Shown here: piece after piece, positions 1-7,800 of the stretch
How the letters are laid out: each line of letters starts with the position of its first letter
Numbering within the stretch: position 1 is the stretch's first letter
Assembly: GCA_958295745.1 (NCBI GenBank)
Contig: OY282370.1
Span: forward strand, 2,454,548 to 2,518,547
Direction: 5' to 3'
Length of the DNA: 64,000 bases
From: an uncultured Acidimicrobiia bacterium
GTDB lineage: Bacteria > Actinomycetota > Acidimicrobiia > Spongiisociales > Spongiisociaceae
The notes under the pieces: generated by a model
Seen by the model: only the letters and a program-made list of their open reading frames with translations
What the model was told of the DNA's origin: nothing
Databases searched by the model: none
Position numbers and translations under genes: made by a program

Positions 1-1
1 C

Positions 2-736
2 TCGCGGCCGCGGGCGATGGTGACCGGCGCCGCCAGCGGGATAGGGCAGGCCGCCGCCCTCCGCCTCCTCGACGAGGGTTGCTCCGTCATCGCTGTCGAT
101 ATCGACGAGGGCGGACTGGAACCGGTTGCCGCCGCCGGCGCCGAGCCTCTGGCGGCGGACCTGGCGGACCTCGAGGACCGCCGGCGGGTGATCGCCGCCG
201 GAGAGGGGATCGACTACCTGGTCAACTCGGCCGGGATCATCCGCCTCAAACCGTTGGCCGCCTTCACCGTCGACGACTGGCGCGATATATTCACGGTCAA
301 CGCCGAGGCCGTCTTCTTCCTCTGCCAGGGCATCGGGCCGACCATGCCTCCGGGCGGCGCCGTCGTCAACCTCTCCTCCAGCTCCGCCAAGCTGGCCAGC
401 ACGGTGGAGGCCGCCGTCTACGCCGCCTCCAAGACCGCCATCCTGTCCATCACCCGCTCCTTCGCCTACGGGCTGGCCGGCATACCCGTGCGGGTCAACG
501 CGGTCTGTCCGGCCATCATCGATACGCCCATGCAGGACAAGGTGCTCGAGCAGGTGGCGCCGATCCGGGGCATGACCCCGGAGGAGCTGACCGCCGCCCG
601 CAACGCCTCGGTTCCGCTGGGCCGCCCGGCCGCCCCGGAGGAGCTGGCCGGTTTGATATGGTTCCTCCTGGCAGAGAAACCCGGATACATGACCGGCCAG
701 GCGGTCAACTACGGAGGAGGGTACGTGACATGGTGA
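2..736 (+). CDS. Short-chain dehydrogenase/reductase, 5' partial
   Basis: This is a classical SDR, an NAD(P)-dependent oxidoreductase. The reading frame is open to the window edge. The first in-frame ATG, at 17, lies immediately before the cofactor motif TGAASGIG, where family members normally have 5-15 more residues, so the true start is probably upstream of the window. The NSAG motif, the catalytic serine in NLSSSS and the YAASK active site are all present. The C-terminal stretch (YMTGQAVNYGGGY) is typical for the family. It overlaps the next gene by 7 nt, so the two are probably co-translated. The substrate cannot be read from the sequence. The neighbouring enolase-superfamily gene suggests a hydroxy acid or sugar acid, which is inference. 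Confidence 0.88.
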   Translation, partial: SRPRAMVTGAASGIGQAAALRLLDEGCSVIAVDIDEGGLEPVAAAGAEPLAADLADLEDRRRVIAAGEGIDYLVNSAGIIRLKPLAAFTVDDWRDIFTVNAEAVFFLCQGIGPTMPPGGAVVNLSSSSAKLASTVEAAVYAASKTAILSITRSFAYGLAGIPVRVNAVCPAIIDTPMQDKVLEQVAPIRGMTPEELTAARNASVPLGRPAAPEELAGLIWFLLAEKPGYMTGQAVNYGGGYVTW

Positions 737-1188
737 CCGGCGGCCCGCGGCGGGTGCATCACATCGGCATCACGGTTCGGGACGTGGGCCGTTCGCTCGG
801 CTTCTGGCGGTCATTCCTCGGTGTCGAGCCGCGCTGGCGGCGGGTTCTGGACGCTCCTTACCTCGGTCTGGTGACCGGTTACCCGGGGGTCGAGGTGGAT
901 GCGGCGGTCATCGACCTGCCCGGCGGGCAGATACTCGAGATACTGAACTACCTGGTAGACGACAAGACCCCCAACCCGCCCGAGACCGCCAACCCCGGAA
1001 ACGTGCACATATGCGTGGAGACGGAGGACATCGATGCGTCGTGGGAACGGGCCGTGCGGTCCGGCGCCGCCCCGATCAGCCCCGGTCCGGTCGAGATCAC
1101 CCACGGCCCCAACAAAGGGGTCAAGGCCTGTTACCTCCGCGACCCCGACGGGATCACGGTGGAGCTGTTCCAGCCGGCCGCCGAATAG
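730..1188 (+). CDS. VOC (glyoxalase/bleomycin-resistance) superfamily protein
   Basis: A 152-residue single-domain vicinal-oxygen-chelate protein. It has the usual paired beta-alpha-beta-beta-beta layout, with an N-terminal HHIGITVRDV strand carrying a likely metal His. The C-terminal signature is YLRDPDGITVELFQ, in which the Glu is the usual last metal ligand. It resembles methylmalonyl-CoA epimerase and lactoylglutathione-lyase-like proteins, but the exact reaction is unknown. The ATG at 730 overlaps the end of the upstream SDR by 7 nt, which fixes the start by translational coupling. A catabolic operon with the SDR and the downstream enolase-family gene is likely. Confidence 0.85.
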   Translation: MVTGGPRRVHHIGITVRDVGRSLGFWRSFLGVEPRWRRVLDAPYLGLVTGYPGVEVDAAVIDLPGGQILEILNYLVDDKTPNPPETANPGNVHICVETEDIDASWERAVRSGAAPISPGPVEITHGPNKGVKACYLRDPDGITVELFQPAAE

Positions 1189-1208
1189 GTTCCACTAGGA
1201 TTTCTCCC

Positions 1209-2345
1209 ATGAAGATCGCCAGAGTCGAAGCCATCCCCGTGAGCTATCCGGAGCCGAACGATTTCGACGCCATCCGGCATCTGTGCCTGGTCAAGCTCAC
1301 CGCCGAAGATGGAACGGTCGGCTGGGGGGAGTCCGTAACCATGTGGCCGGAGTCGAGCTTCGCCACCAAGACCATCATCGAGGGCATGTCCGACCTGGTG
1401 GTGGGGCGGAACCCGGTGCACAACGACGCCGTATTCCGAGACCTGAAGGACCGGGCCTGGTGGTACGGATACGAGGGGGGTATGGCCGGCTTTGCGATCT
1501 CCGCCCTCGACATCGCCCTCTGGGATCTGAAAGGCAAGGCCCTCGGGGCCTCCGTGCTCGATCTGCTGGGCGGGCCGGTTCATGACCGTCTGCCGGGCAT
1601 CGCCTCCTCCCACGCCCATTTCGAGTCGATCCCGGAGATGGCGGAGGAAGCCCGGGAGTGGCTCTCGACCGGGCTACAGGGTATGAAGGTCGGGTTCGGC
1701 AAGCGGGGAAACGCCCGTCTGGGGTTCGAGCACGACCGGGATGTCGAATACGTGCGCCGGATGCGGGAGGCGATCGGGCCCGGCAGGGGTCTCATGATCG
1801 ACTTGGGCTGGGTCATCAGATGGGATGTCATGACCGCGATCAAGCGGACGCAGGCCTTCGACGAGTACGACGTGGACTGGATCGAGGAACCGCTCGGCGA
1901 CTGGGATCCGGAAGGGTACGCCAACCTGCGTTCCAAGACCAAGACCCTGATCGCCTACGGTGAGAAGGAGTGGACCCTGCGGGGGTACGAGCGGGTTCTG
2001 GCGACCGGGACCGTCGACGTGGTGGGCTGCGACCCGGGCCGGGCCGAGGGGATAACCGGTTTCAAGAAGGTGGCCGACCGGGTGGAGCAGCTCCGGCGCC
2101 AGGCCAACGCCCACGCCTGGTCGTCGGCGATCGTGACCGCGGCCAGCCTGGCGGTCAGCTTCAGCAGCGGCGCCTGCAAACTTTTCGAGTTCAAGCCCCT
2201 CGAGAACCCGATGCAGCACGAGCTGGTGGCGGAACCCTTCGACCACCGGGAGGGATGGGTGTACCCGCCGACCGGCCCCGGTCTGGGCATCGAGGTGGAC
2301 GAGTCGGTGGTCGACCGGTACCGCACCGAACGAGTGCTGGGCTGA
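1209..2345 (+). CDS. Mandelate racemase/muconate-lactonizing enzyme family protein (enolase superfamily)
   Basis: A 378-residue enolase-superfamily protein, probably an acid-sugar dehydratase or racemase. The N-terminal capping domain (MKIARVEAIPV...GWGES) is followed by a TIM barrel. Visible catalytic features are the Lys pair in MKVGFGK, Mg ligands Asp in LMIDLGW, Glu in WIEEPLG and Glu in AYGEKEW, and a C-terminal HAWSS with a candidate general-base His. All three metal carboxylates appear intact. It lies 20 nt after the VOC gene and 5 nt before another SDR, consistent with a pathway that dehydrates and then oxidises or reduces a hydroxy acid. Substrate specificity cannot be inferred from the motifs. 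Confidence 0.9.
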   Translation: MKIARVEAIPVSYPEPNDFDAIRHLCLVKLTAEDGTVGWGESVTMWPESSFATKTIIEGMSDLVVGRNPVHNDAVFRDLKDRAWWYGYEGGMAGFAISALDIALWDLKGKALGASVLDLLGGPVHDRLPGIASSHAHFESIPEMAEEAREWLSTGLQGMKVGFGKRGNARLGFEHDRDVEYVRRMREAIGPGRGLMIDLGWVIRWDVMTAIKRTQAFDEYDVDWIEEPLGDWDPEGYANLRSKTKTLIAYGEKEWTLRGYERVLATGTVDVVGCDPGRAEGITGFKKVADRVEQLRRQANAHAWSSAIVTAASLAVSFSSGACKLFEFKPLENPMQHELVAEPFDHREGWVYPPTGPGLGIEVDESVVDRYRTERVLG

Positions 2346-2350
2346 GACGC

Positions 2351-3118
2351 ATGGCTTGGAGCGTATCCGCAGGACTGGAAGGCCAAGGTGTGATCGTCAC
2401 CGGGGCGGCGGGGGGGATCGGAAGGGCGGCCGCCGAGGCATTCGCTCAGGCAGGCGCCCGGGTCATGGCCGTCGACCTCCATCAAGAGGCGGCGGAGGAG
2501 GTGGCCGCCGGGCTGGCGGGCGGCGGTCATGCGGCGGCCGGCCTCGACCTGAACGACCTGGACGCCCACGCGGCCCTGGTGGAGAGGGCCGTCGACGAGC
2601 TGGGCGGGGTTCGGGCGCTCGCCCATCTGGCGGCGGTACTGGCCCGGCGAGACTCTGTGGAGGAGGTAACCGAGCAGGATTGGGACTTCCAGCTGGACAC
2701 CAACCTCAAGGCCGGTTTCTTCCTGTGCCGGACGGCGGCCGACGCGATGATCGAGGCCGGCGGGGGCGGCAGCATAATCTTGTTCTCCTCCCAGGGATGG
2801 TGGACGGGCGGTTTCGGCGGCTCGGTCGTGTACTGCGCATCCAAAGGCGGGATCGTTTCCATGACCAGGGGTCTGGCCCGCACCTACGGACCCCACGGCA
2901 TCAGGGTCAACGTGGTCGCCCCCGGTATGGTCGACACGCCCATGCTCATGGATGATCTTTCCCCCGAGGTGTTCGAAGCCCTCAAGGCCCAGACTCCGCT
3001 GGGGAGGGTGGCCGCCCCGTCGGAGATCGGGGGGGTGGTGGTCTTCCTGGCCGGCGACCACGCTTCTTACGTGAGTGGCGCCACCATCAACGTGAGCGGC
3101 GGCTTCCTGATGTATTGA
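2351..3118 (+). CDS. Short-chain dehydrogenase/reductase
   Basis: A complete 255-residue SDR. The ATG at 2351 follows the upstream stop by 5 nt. It has the TGAAGGIG cofactor-binding loop near residue 18, a Leu/Ala-rich stretch in place of NNAG (AHLAAVLA), catalytic Ser in LFSSQGWW, the YCASK active site, and the C-terminal YVSGATINVSGG. It is a paralogue of the SDR at 14014-14790: both have GLEGxGVIVTGAA near the start and end in INVSGG plus a short hydrophobic tail. The missing NNAG Asn is a shared oddity of these two copies. Last gene of the enolase-family operon. Confidence 0.9.
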   Translation: MAWSVSAGLEGQGVIVTGAAGGIGRAAAEAFAQAGARVMAVDLHQEAAEEVAAGLAGGGHAAAGLDLNDLDAHAALVERAVDELGGVRALAHLAAVLARRDSVEEVTEQDWDFQLDTNLKAGFFLCRTAADAMIEAGGGGSIILFSSQGWWTGGFGGSVVYCASKGGIVSMTRGLARTYGPHGIRVNVVAPGMVDTPMLMDDLSPEVFEALKAQTPLGRVAAPSEIGGVVVFLAGDHASYVSGATINVSGGFLMY

Positions 3119-3239
3119 CCCTGCCTCCGACCCCCCGGCCATGAAATCGTGTCCGGAGGGCGGGTCGGTTCGGGAATGATAAAAAAAGGGGCGGAAGAGG
3201 GGTGGAAGGGTCTTCTCGACGGGGGGTGGTTGCGGTAAG

Positions 3240-3617
3240 ATGATGGGTATGGAGATGGTATCCGAGTGGATCACCCCGGCGGTGGTGATCGGGGCATTCA
3301 GTTTTCTCTGGCGTTACCTGGTGCGGATGGAGCAGCGGTTCGAGCGCCGGTTCGACCGTGCGGATGAGCGGCACGACGCCTTGGCCCGTGAGGTGGCCAA
3401 GAACGGTCGTCTTATTGCCGAGAACGGCCGCGGGATCGCTGAGAATCGTCGGCTCATCGAGGAGAACGGTCGTCGCATCGAGGAGAACGGTCGTCGCATC
3501 GAGGAGAACGGTCGTCGCATCGAGGAGAACGGTCGTCGCATCGAGGAGAACGGTCGTCGTATTGCCCGGCTCGAGGGCCAACATGAGGGCCATCACCCAT
3601 TGTCTGTCGTTGAGTGA
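3240..3617 (+). CDS. Membrane-anchored coiled-coil protein with tandem heptad repeats (copy 1)
   Basis: A 125-residue protein of unknown function. One N-terminal hydrophobic segment (WITPAVVIGAFSFLWRYLV, about residues 9-27) is followed by charged Arg/Glu-rich helix and then heptads of the form ENGRxIx, five of them near-identical EENGRRI units encoded by 21-bp repeats. This predicts a single membrane helix with a long cytoplasmic or extracytoplasmic coiled coil. The start is one of several clustered ATGs (3240, 3243, 3249), and no strong ribosome-binding site is visible. A second copy begins about 540 bp downstream with a nearly identical 5' flank and N-terminus, so this is a recent tandem gene duplication. 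A distant analogue lies at 37853-38509. Confidence 0.7.
   Translation: MMGMEMVSEWITPAVVIGAFSFLWRYLVRMEQRFERRFDRADERHDALAREVAKNGRLIAENGRGIAENRRLIEENGRRIEENGRRIEENGRRIEENGRRIEENGRRIARLEGQHEGHHPLSVVE
3459..3563 (+). repeat. 21-bp in-frame tandem repeat (5 units)
   Basis: Four exact copies of a 21-bp unit (gaggagaacggtcgtcgcat plus c) run from 3459 to 3542, and a fifth diverged unit ends at 3563. The period equals seven codons, so copy-number change would lengthen or shorten the coiled coil without shifting the frame. It encodes EENGRRI heptads. Confidence 0.9.
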
Positions 3618-3786
3618 CCACCACTGTTGAGGGGGTACCGCCGTCCGCATGCGGGACGTCCAGAGGCGGGTGTTGCTGTTTGACCGCCTTGTTGTGATGG
3701 CAGGGTCCGCGTCCCGGCTGGGAATGATAAAAAAAGGGGTGGATGAGGGGTGGAAGGGTCTTCTCGACGGGGGTGGTTGCGGTAAG

Positions 3787-4332
3787 ATGATGGGTATGGA
3801 GATGGTATCCGAGTGGATCACCCCGGCGGTGGTGATCGGGGCATTCAGTTTTCTCTGGCGTTATCTGGTGCGGATGGAGCAGCGGTTCGAGCGCCGGTTC
3901 GACCGTATGGATGAGCGGTTCGACCGTATGGATGAGCGGTTCGACCGTGCGGATGAGCGGCACGACGGCTTGGCCCGTGAGGTGGCCAAGAACGGTCGTC
4001 TTATTGCGGAGAACGGCCGCGGTATTGCTGAGAATCGTCGGCTCATTGAGGAGAACGGTCGTCTTATTGCGGAGAACGGCCGCGGTATTGCTGAGAATCG
4101 TCGGCTCATTGAGGAGAACGGTCGTCGTATCGAGGAGAACGCCCGCGGTATTGCTGAGAATAGTCGGGGTATTGCTGAGAATGGTCGACTCATTGCTGAG
4201 AACGCCCGCGGTATTGCTGAGAATAGTCGGGGTATTGCTGATAACGGCCGCGGTATCGCCGAGAATGGCCGTCGTATTGCCCGGCTCGAGGGCCGGCATG
4301 AGGGCCACCTCCCGTTGGTTGCCGCCGAGTGA
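3787..4332 (+). CDS. Membrane-anchored coiled-coil protein with tandem heptad repeats (copy 2)
   Basis: A 181-residue paralogue of the protein at 3240-3617. The first 35 or so residues, including the hydrophobic segment WITPAVVIGAFSFLW, are identical, as is about 60 bp of upstream sequence containing a run of A's after ggaatgat. This copy has extra FDRMDER heptads after the membrane segment and a longer, more diverged series of (I/A)ENGRGIAEN-type heptads. Both copies end in RIARLEGxHEGH followed by a short hydrophobic-acidic tail. Function is unknown. Repeat-length polymorphism is likely. I chose the first of the clustered ATGs by analogy with copy 1. Confidence 0.7.
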   Translation: MMGMEMVSEWITPAVVIGAFSFLWRYLVRMEQRFERRFDRMDERFDRMDERFDRADERHDGLAREVAKNGRLIAENGRGIAENRRLIEENGRLIAENGRGIAENRRLIEENGRRIEENARGIAENSRGIAENGRLIAENARGIAENSRGIADNGRGIAENGRRIARLEGRHEGHLPLVAAE

Positions 4333-4527
4333 CTCGGCTCTAGAAGGTACCGCCGCCCACATGCGGGCGTCCATAGGCGGGTGTTGCTGTTGGAGTGACC
4401 GAAGAGGGAGTGGGTTATGACAGGCCGAGGGGGAAGGGCGTATTACCGAACACATGTTCCATTGCCGTCCGAGGCCCTGGTATGATGCCTATTCCTGGGA
4501 CGAGACCTCCGTGGGCAGGGAGAGGTT

Positions 4528-5124
4528 GTGACGGCAGGCATGGACCTCAAAGAGATCGTGCAGTCGGTGGAGGAGGCTGTTGCGGTCATCGAGGACGAGG
4601 AGAGGAAGCGCATTGCCTTCGAGCGTCTACTCGATCATCTGCTCAAGAATATCGAAAAGGGACAAGCGGCGGCTGGTGAAGACCCAGGGTATTCGTCTTA
4701 TCCAGAGCACGCAACGGCTGACGGCGCCTTCGCCGAGGAGTATCAACGACTGGATGCCATCGCGCATTATTTTGGAATCGAACCCGAGCAGGTGGCAGAC
4801 ATTTTCGATGTATCGGAGGAGGAACCTCGTTTGATCCTCGATACTGGACAATTGAGCGGGCCGCAGGCAAACGGCACACGCGAGATCGCTTTGCTGATGA
4901 CAGGTGCACGAACCGCACTTGGGCGTGAAACAGATACTGGGATTATAAGAAATACAGCAGACGACTACGGGAAGCTGAATAGGCCCCGCTATATGGCAAC
5001 TTTGACCGGGATGTCAAAGCTGTCAGTGTTAGGTAAGCGCCGATCGTCAAACCGTATCGTTCGTATGAAGGTGCGAGGTGCTGAGGAAGCCGCGAGGCTG
5101 GCGCAACGGCTGGTAGGCGAATGA
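4528..5124 (+). CDS. Hypothetical protein
   Basis: A 198-residue protein I do not recognise. An acidic, helical N-terminus (MDLKEIVQSVEEAV...) is followed by a segment reading YFGIEPEQVADIFDVSEEEPRLIL, which looks like a small helical, possibly HTH-like unit. The C-terminal part is basic and contains LGKRRSSNRIVRMKV. The gene is less GC-rich than its neighbours and uses more A/T-ending codons, which suggests recent acquisition. The GTG at 4528 follows gggagagg and is preferred. An ATG at 4540 is the alternative. It stands alone between the coiled-coil pair and the dioxygenase. Confidence 0.6.
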   Translation: MTAGMDLKEIVQSVEEAVAVIEDEERKRIAFERLLDHLLKNIEKGQAAAGEDPGYSSYPEHATADGAFAEEYQRLDAIAHYFGIEPEQVADIFDVSEEEPRLILDTGQLSGPQANGTREIALLMTGARTALGRETDTGIIRNTADDYGKLNRPRYMATLTGMSKLSVLGKRRSSNRIVRMKVRGAEEAARLAQRLVGE

Positions 5125-5254
5125 CGCAGCCGCAAGGGTCGCGGTCCGATCCCGGGGCGCCGCGACTCGCGGGTCTTCGGCGGCCGTGCCCAACATTGAC
5201 GCGGGCGGAGGGTGCGGCCTACGATTCCGGACCGACTCGAACTAAGGAGGGCAG

Positions 5255-6211
5255 GTGGCGCTGATCGCGACGCCGGAACAGAAGGAGCGGCTCAACGAGC
5301 AGGGTTTCTTCGTTATCGAGAGCTTGTTGTCACCCGAGGAGGTGGCTGTTGTCTCGTCCGCCATGGATGAGGTGGAGGAGCGGGTGCGCCGGGAGCGGAA
5401 CATACCTCCCGAGCAGAACTTCGGCATGCGGAACGGGCTGGTGGAGCACCCTGCCATCCTCGACCTGCTCGACCGCCCCGACATACTGAGCTACATCGTG
5501 GATGTGTTCGGGTGGAACATCCAGAACCGGGACAGCGTGCTGTTGGCCACCGACGCCAATCCCGGCGGCGACCCTGCGAAGCTGTCCCTGGGGTGGCACT
5601 TCGACTACGAGGAGGAGTTCGCCGGGGCCGCGGGGGGCGGCCCGATGCCGTGGATCGACTTCAAGGTGGGCTGGTACCTGTCGGATCTCACCGAACCCGG
5701 CCACGCCACCATCCTGCTGGTGCCGGGCAGCCACCGCTGGGACGACGCCCGCCGGGCCAACTGGCAGAACGAGATCGACCTCGACCAGATATTCGAGCTG
5801 AGGGTGCCGCCCGGGAGCGCCATGCTGTGGCGGCCCACCCTGCTGCACGCCGTCACGCCCAACCTGTCGAGCACCAAGCGCAAGGCGATCTACGTCAGCT
5901 ACACGCCCCGCTGGGTCAGGCCGACCGGACACATCGACCACGATCCGGACCTGCTGGCCGAGAGCAGCCCGATCCGCCGGCAGCTGCTGGGGGCGATGGG
6001 GGATCTCTCCAACCCGATGGGTTCAGACCCCAGGAACAACCCCGAATGCCAGTACTGGTTCACCCAGAACTGGGACAGCGTGCCGCTCCGGCGGTGGGCG
6101 GAGGAGCAGCACGGGGGCCCTCCGTTCGACTGGGGAACCGGATACGGCGCCAGCACCTCCAAAGGGCCCGACTTCGTGTTCACCCAGGTGACCGATCCGA
6201 GGATGAACTGA
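5255..6211 (+). CDS. Phytanoyl-CoA dioxygenase (PhyH) family protein
   Basis: A 318-residue Fe(II)/2-oxoglutarate-dependent oxygenase-like protein. The family's facial triad is visible: HxD in WHFDYEE (about residues 114-116) and the distal His in LLHAVTPN, followed by a candidate 2-oxoglutarate-binding Arg/Lys in STKRKAIYVSY. The GTG start at 5255 is supported by aaggagg ending 6 nt upstream. Members hydroxylate small carboxylates or alkyl chains, and the substrate here is unknown. A cupin gene follows after about 65 nt, a common pairing in small-molecule catabolic loci. Confidence 0.88.
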   Translation: MALIATPEQKERLNEQGFFVIESLLSPEEVAVVSSAMDEVEERVRRERNIPPEQNFGMRNGLVEHPAILDLLDRPDILSYIVDVFGWNIQNRDSVLLATDANPGGDPAKLSLGWHFDYEEEFAGAAGGGPMPWIDFKVGWYLSDLTEPGHATILLVPGSHRWDDARRANWQNEIDLDQIFELRVPPGSAMLWRPTLLHAVTPNLSSTKRKAIYVSYTPRWVRPTGHIDHDPDLLAESSPIRRQLLGAMGDLSNPMGSDPRNNPECQYWFTQNWDSVPLRRWAEEQHGGPPFDWGTGYGASTSKGPDFVFTQVTDPRMN

Positions 6212-6278
6212 TGCCGCTCTTCCGGGCGCCCTTCTGCGGTGTCCGAGTCGGGTTGGCGCCCGGTGCGGCGGCTCGGTG

Positions 6279-6680
6279 ATGACCGCCTCCCCGTGCCCGC
6301 CGCTGGCCGTCACCGACGCCGACGGGGTGGGCTTGACCACTCCCGAGCCCTATGTCCGCCATGTCGAGGTGTTGCTGTCGCCCCTGCTCCAGGGGGAAGG
6401 GCTGGGCGACTTCGCGGTAGGGTCGTGCGAGGTGCCGCCCGGCCAACAGGGAAGCCTCCACAGCCATCCCGACACGGTGGAGGTGTGGATGTTCTACGAA
6501 GGCGAGGGGAGGGCGGTGGTCGGCGGCGAAGAGTTCGCCACCGGCCCCGGATCCGTGGTGTACACGCCGCCCGGCGCCGCCCACCAGTTCTTCAACACGG
6601 GCGCCGCCCCGGTGAAGCTGTTCTGGTTGTACAGCCCGGCGGGCGCCGAACGGGGCGTGATCGAAGCCGAGTTCATCTAG
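6279..6680 (+). CDS. Cupin-domain protein
   Basis: A single cupin barrel of about 133 residues. Motif 1 is visible as HSHPDTVEVWMFYEGEG (two His and a Glu as metal ligands) and motif 2 as PPGAAHQFFN with the third His. It may be a sugar isomerase-like, dioxygenase-like or simple metabolite-binding cupin. The ATG at 6279 overlaps a GTG at 6276. Either could be used, and no strong ribosome-binding site distinguishes them. It lies downstream of the phytanoyl dioxygenase and converges on the corrinoid operon. Confidence 0.82.
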   Translation: MTASPCPPLAVTDADGVGLTTPEPYVRHVEVLLSPLLQGEGLGDFAVGSCEVPPGQQGSLHSHPDTVEVWMFYEGEGRAVVGGEEFATGPGSVVYTPPGAAHQFFNTGAAPVKLFWLYSPAGAERGVIEAEFI

Positions 6681-6747
6681 CCGGCTAGGTCTGATCATCT
6701 GACATTCGGGGCGGACGGCCCGGAGTTCGGGGGGGGGGTGCCGCGGT

Positions 6748-7800
6748 CTATATCGGCGCGGTCTGTATCGGGTCCAGGGCTCCGGAGCGCCACGCCTTCA
6801 GGTAGTTGGCGCAGAACTCGTCCCGGCCCAACAGGGCGGCCTCGGCGATCCGGTGGGGCTCCGACTCGCGGTCGGCGGCGAACACGGCGCCCGGCGGGTT
6901 CATCACCGGGTCGATGATGCCGCTGTCGGCCCCCGCCTCCACCGCTAGGTTGATGAACGCGGTGTTCATCAGGCGGCGGGCGGGCAGGCCGAACGAGACG
7001 TTGCTCAAACCTCCGGTGATGTTGATGCCCGATCCGTAACGGCGCCGGAGCTCCCGGATGGCGTCCAGGGTATGCCGGACGAAGGCGCTGTCCACGGAGA
7101 TGGGGAACACCAGCGGATCGACGAATATGTCCCCCTCCCCGATGCCTTTGGAAAGGGCCGCTTCCACCATGCGGGAGGCGTTCTCGATCCGTTCCTCGGC
7201 GCCGGAGGGCATACCGTCCGCACCGGAGGCGGTGACGATCACCTTCGCTCCGTGTTCGACGGCTAGGTCGAGGGCTTCGACCCGCTCCAGGGAGGCCGAG
7301 TTGAGCATAGGCTGCACCTCCCCGTCCGAGCACGCCTCCATGCCGCTTTCGATGACGGTGATGTCGGAGGAATCCACCGATATCGGGAGGTCGGAAACCG
7401 ACCGGACGAAGCCGGCCAGCCACACCATCGCCGCCCGCTGCTCGTTCGTCCGCAGCGAGATCTCGTCCACGTTCACATCCAGGTAGTGGGCGCCGGCCTT
7501 CTCCTGTTCCAGCACCGCCCGCCGGAGGTACTCGCGCCCGATCTCGGCGCCGGGGCCGCCGCCCATCGCCGCCTCGACCGCCAAGGCGATGTGCTTGACC
7601 CGGCCCTCGTCGTAGGCCTTGCTCCTGCGCATCGTTTCGGACACCGCCAGCAGCCGGGGCGCCCCGTCCTCCGCCGTGAAGGGCACCCCCTCGACCCCGT
7701 TCTCGCTGGTGAAGCGCTTGCCCTTCTTGAGGACGATCCGGCTGGTGTGGACGTTCTCGCCGATCACGGTGAAGCGAGGCGCCGGCGCGGGCCGGTTCAT
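6748..7800 (-). CDS. Pterin-binding methyltransferase, corrinoid:tetrahydrofolate type (methyltransferase II)
   Basis: A 350-residue TIM-barrel protein of the pterin-binding family (AcsE/MtgA/MetH-like). Conserved stretches include IGENVHTS near the N-terminus, LDVNVDE, DLPISVDSSD, NSAS, and NITGGLSNVSFGLPxR with its pterin-binding Asn. In four-component demethylases this enzyme moves the methyl group from the methyl-Co(III) corrinoid protein to tetrahydrofolate. The ATG at 7800 overlaps the upstream activator gene by 4 nt (ATGA type). It is the last gene of the operon 11809-6748. The family and role are well supported by context. The methyl donor is not known. Confidence 0.88.
   Translation of the reverse strand: MNRPAPAPRFTVIGENVHTSRIVLKKGKRFTSENGVEGVPFTAEDGAPRLLAVSETMRRSKAYDEGRVKHIALAVEAAMGGGPGAEIGREYLRRAVLEQEKAGAHYLDVNVDEISLRTNEQRAAMVWLAGFVRSVSDLPISVDSSDITVIESGMEACSDGEVQPMLNSASLERVEALDLAVEHGAKVIVTASGADGMPSGAEERIENASRMVEAALSKGIGEGDIFVDPLVFPISVDSAFVRHTLDAIRELRRRYGSGINITGGLSNVSFGLPARRLMNTAFINLAVEAGADSGIIDPVMNPPGAVFAADRESEPHRIAEAALLGRDEFCANYLKAWRSGALDPIQTAPI

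Noticed and set aside
3459-3563. CRISPR-like array
   Set aside because: The repeats are contiguous 21-bp coding units with no spacers; the same applies to 38130-38297 and the GATCC tract.
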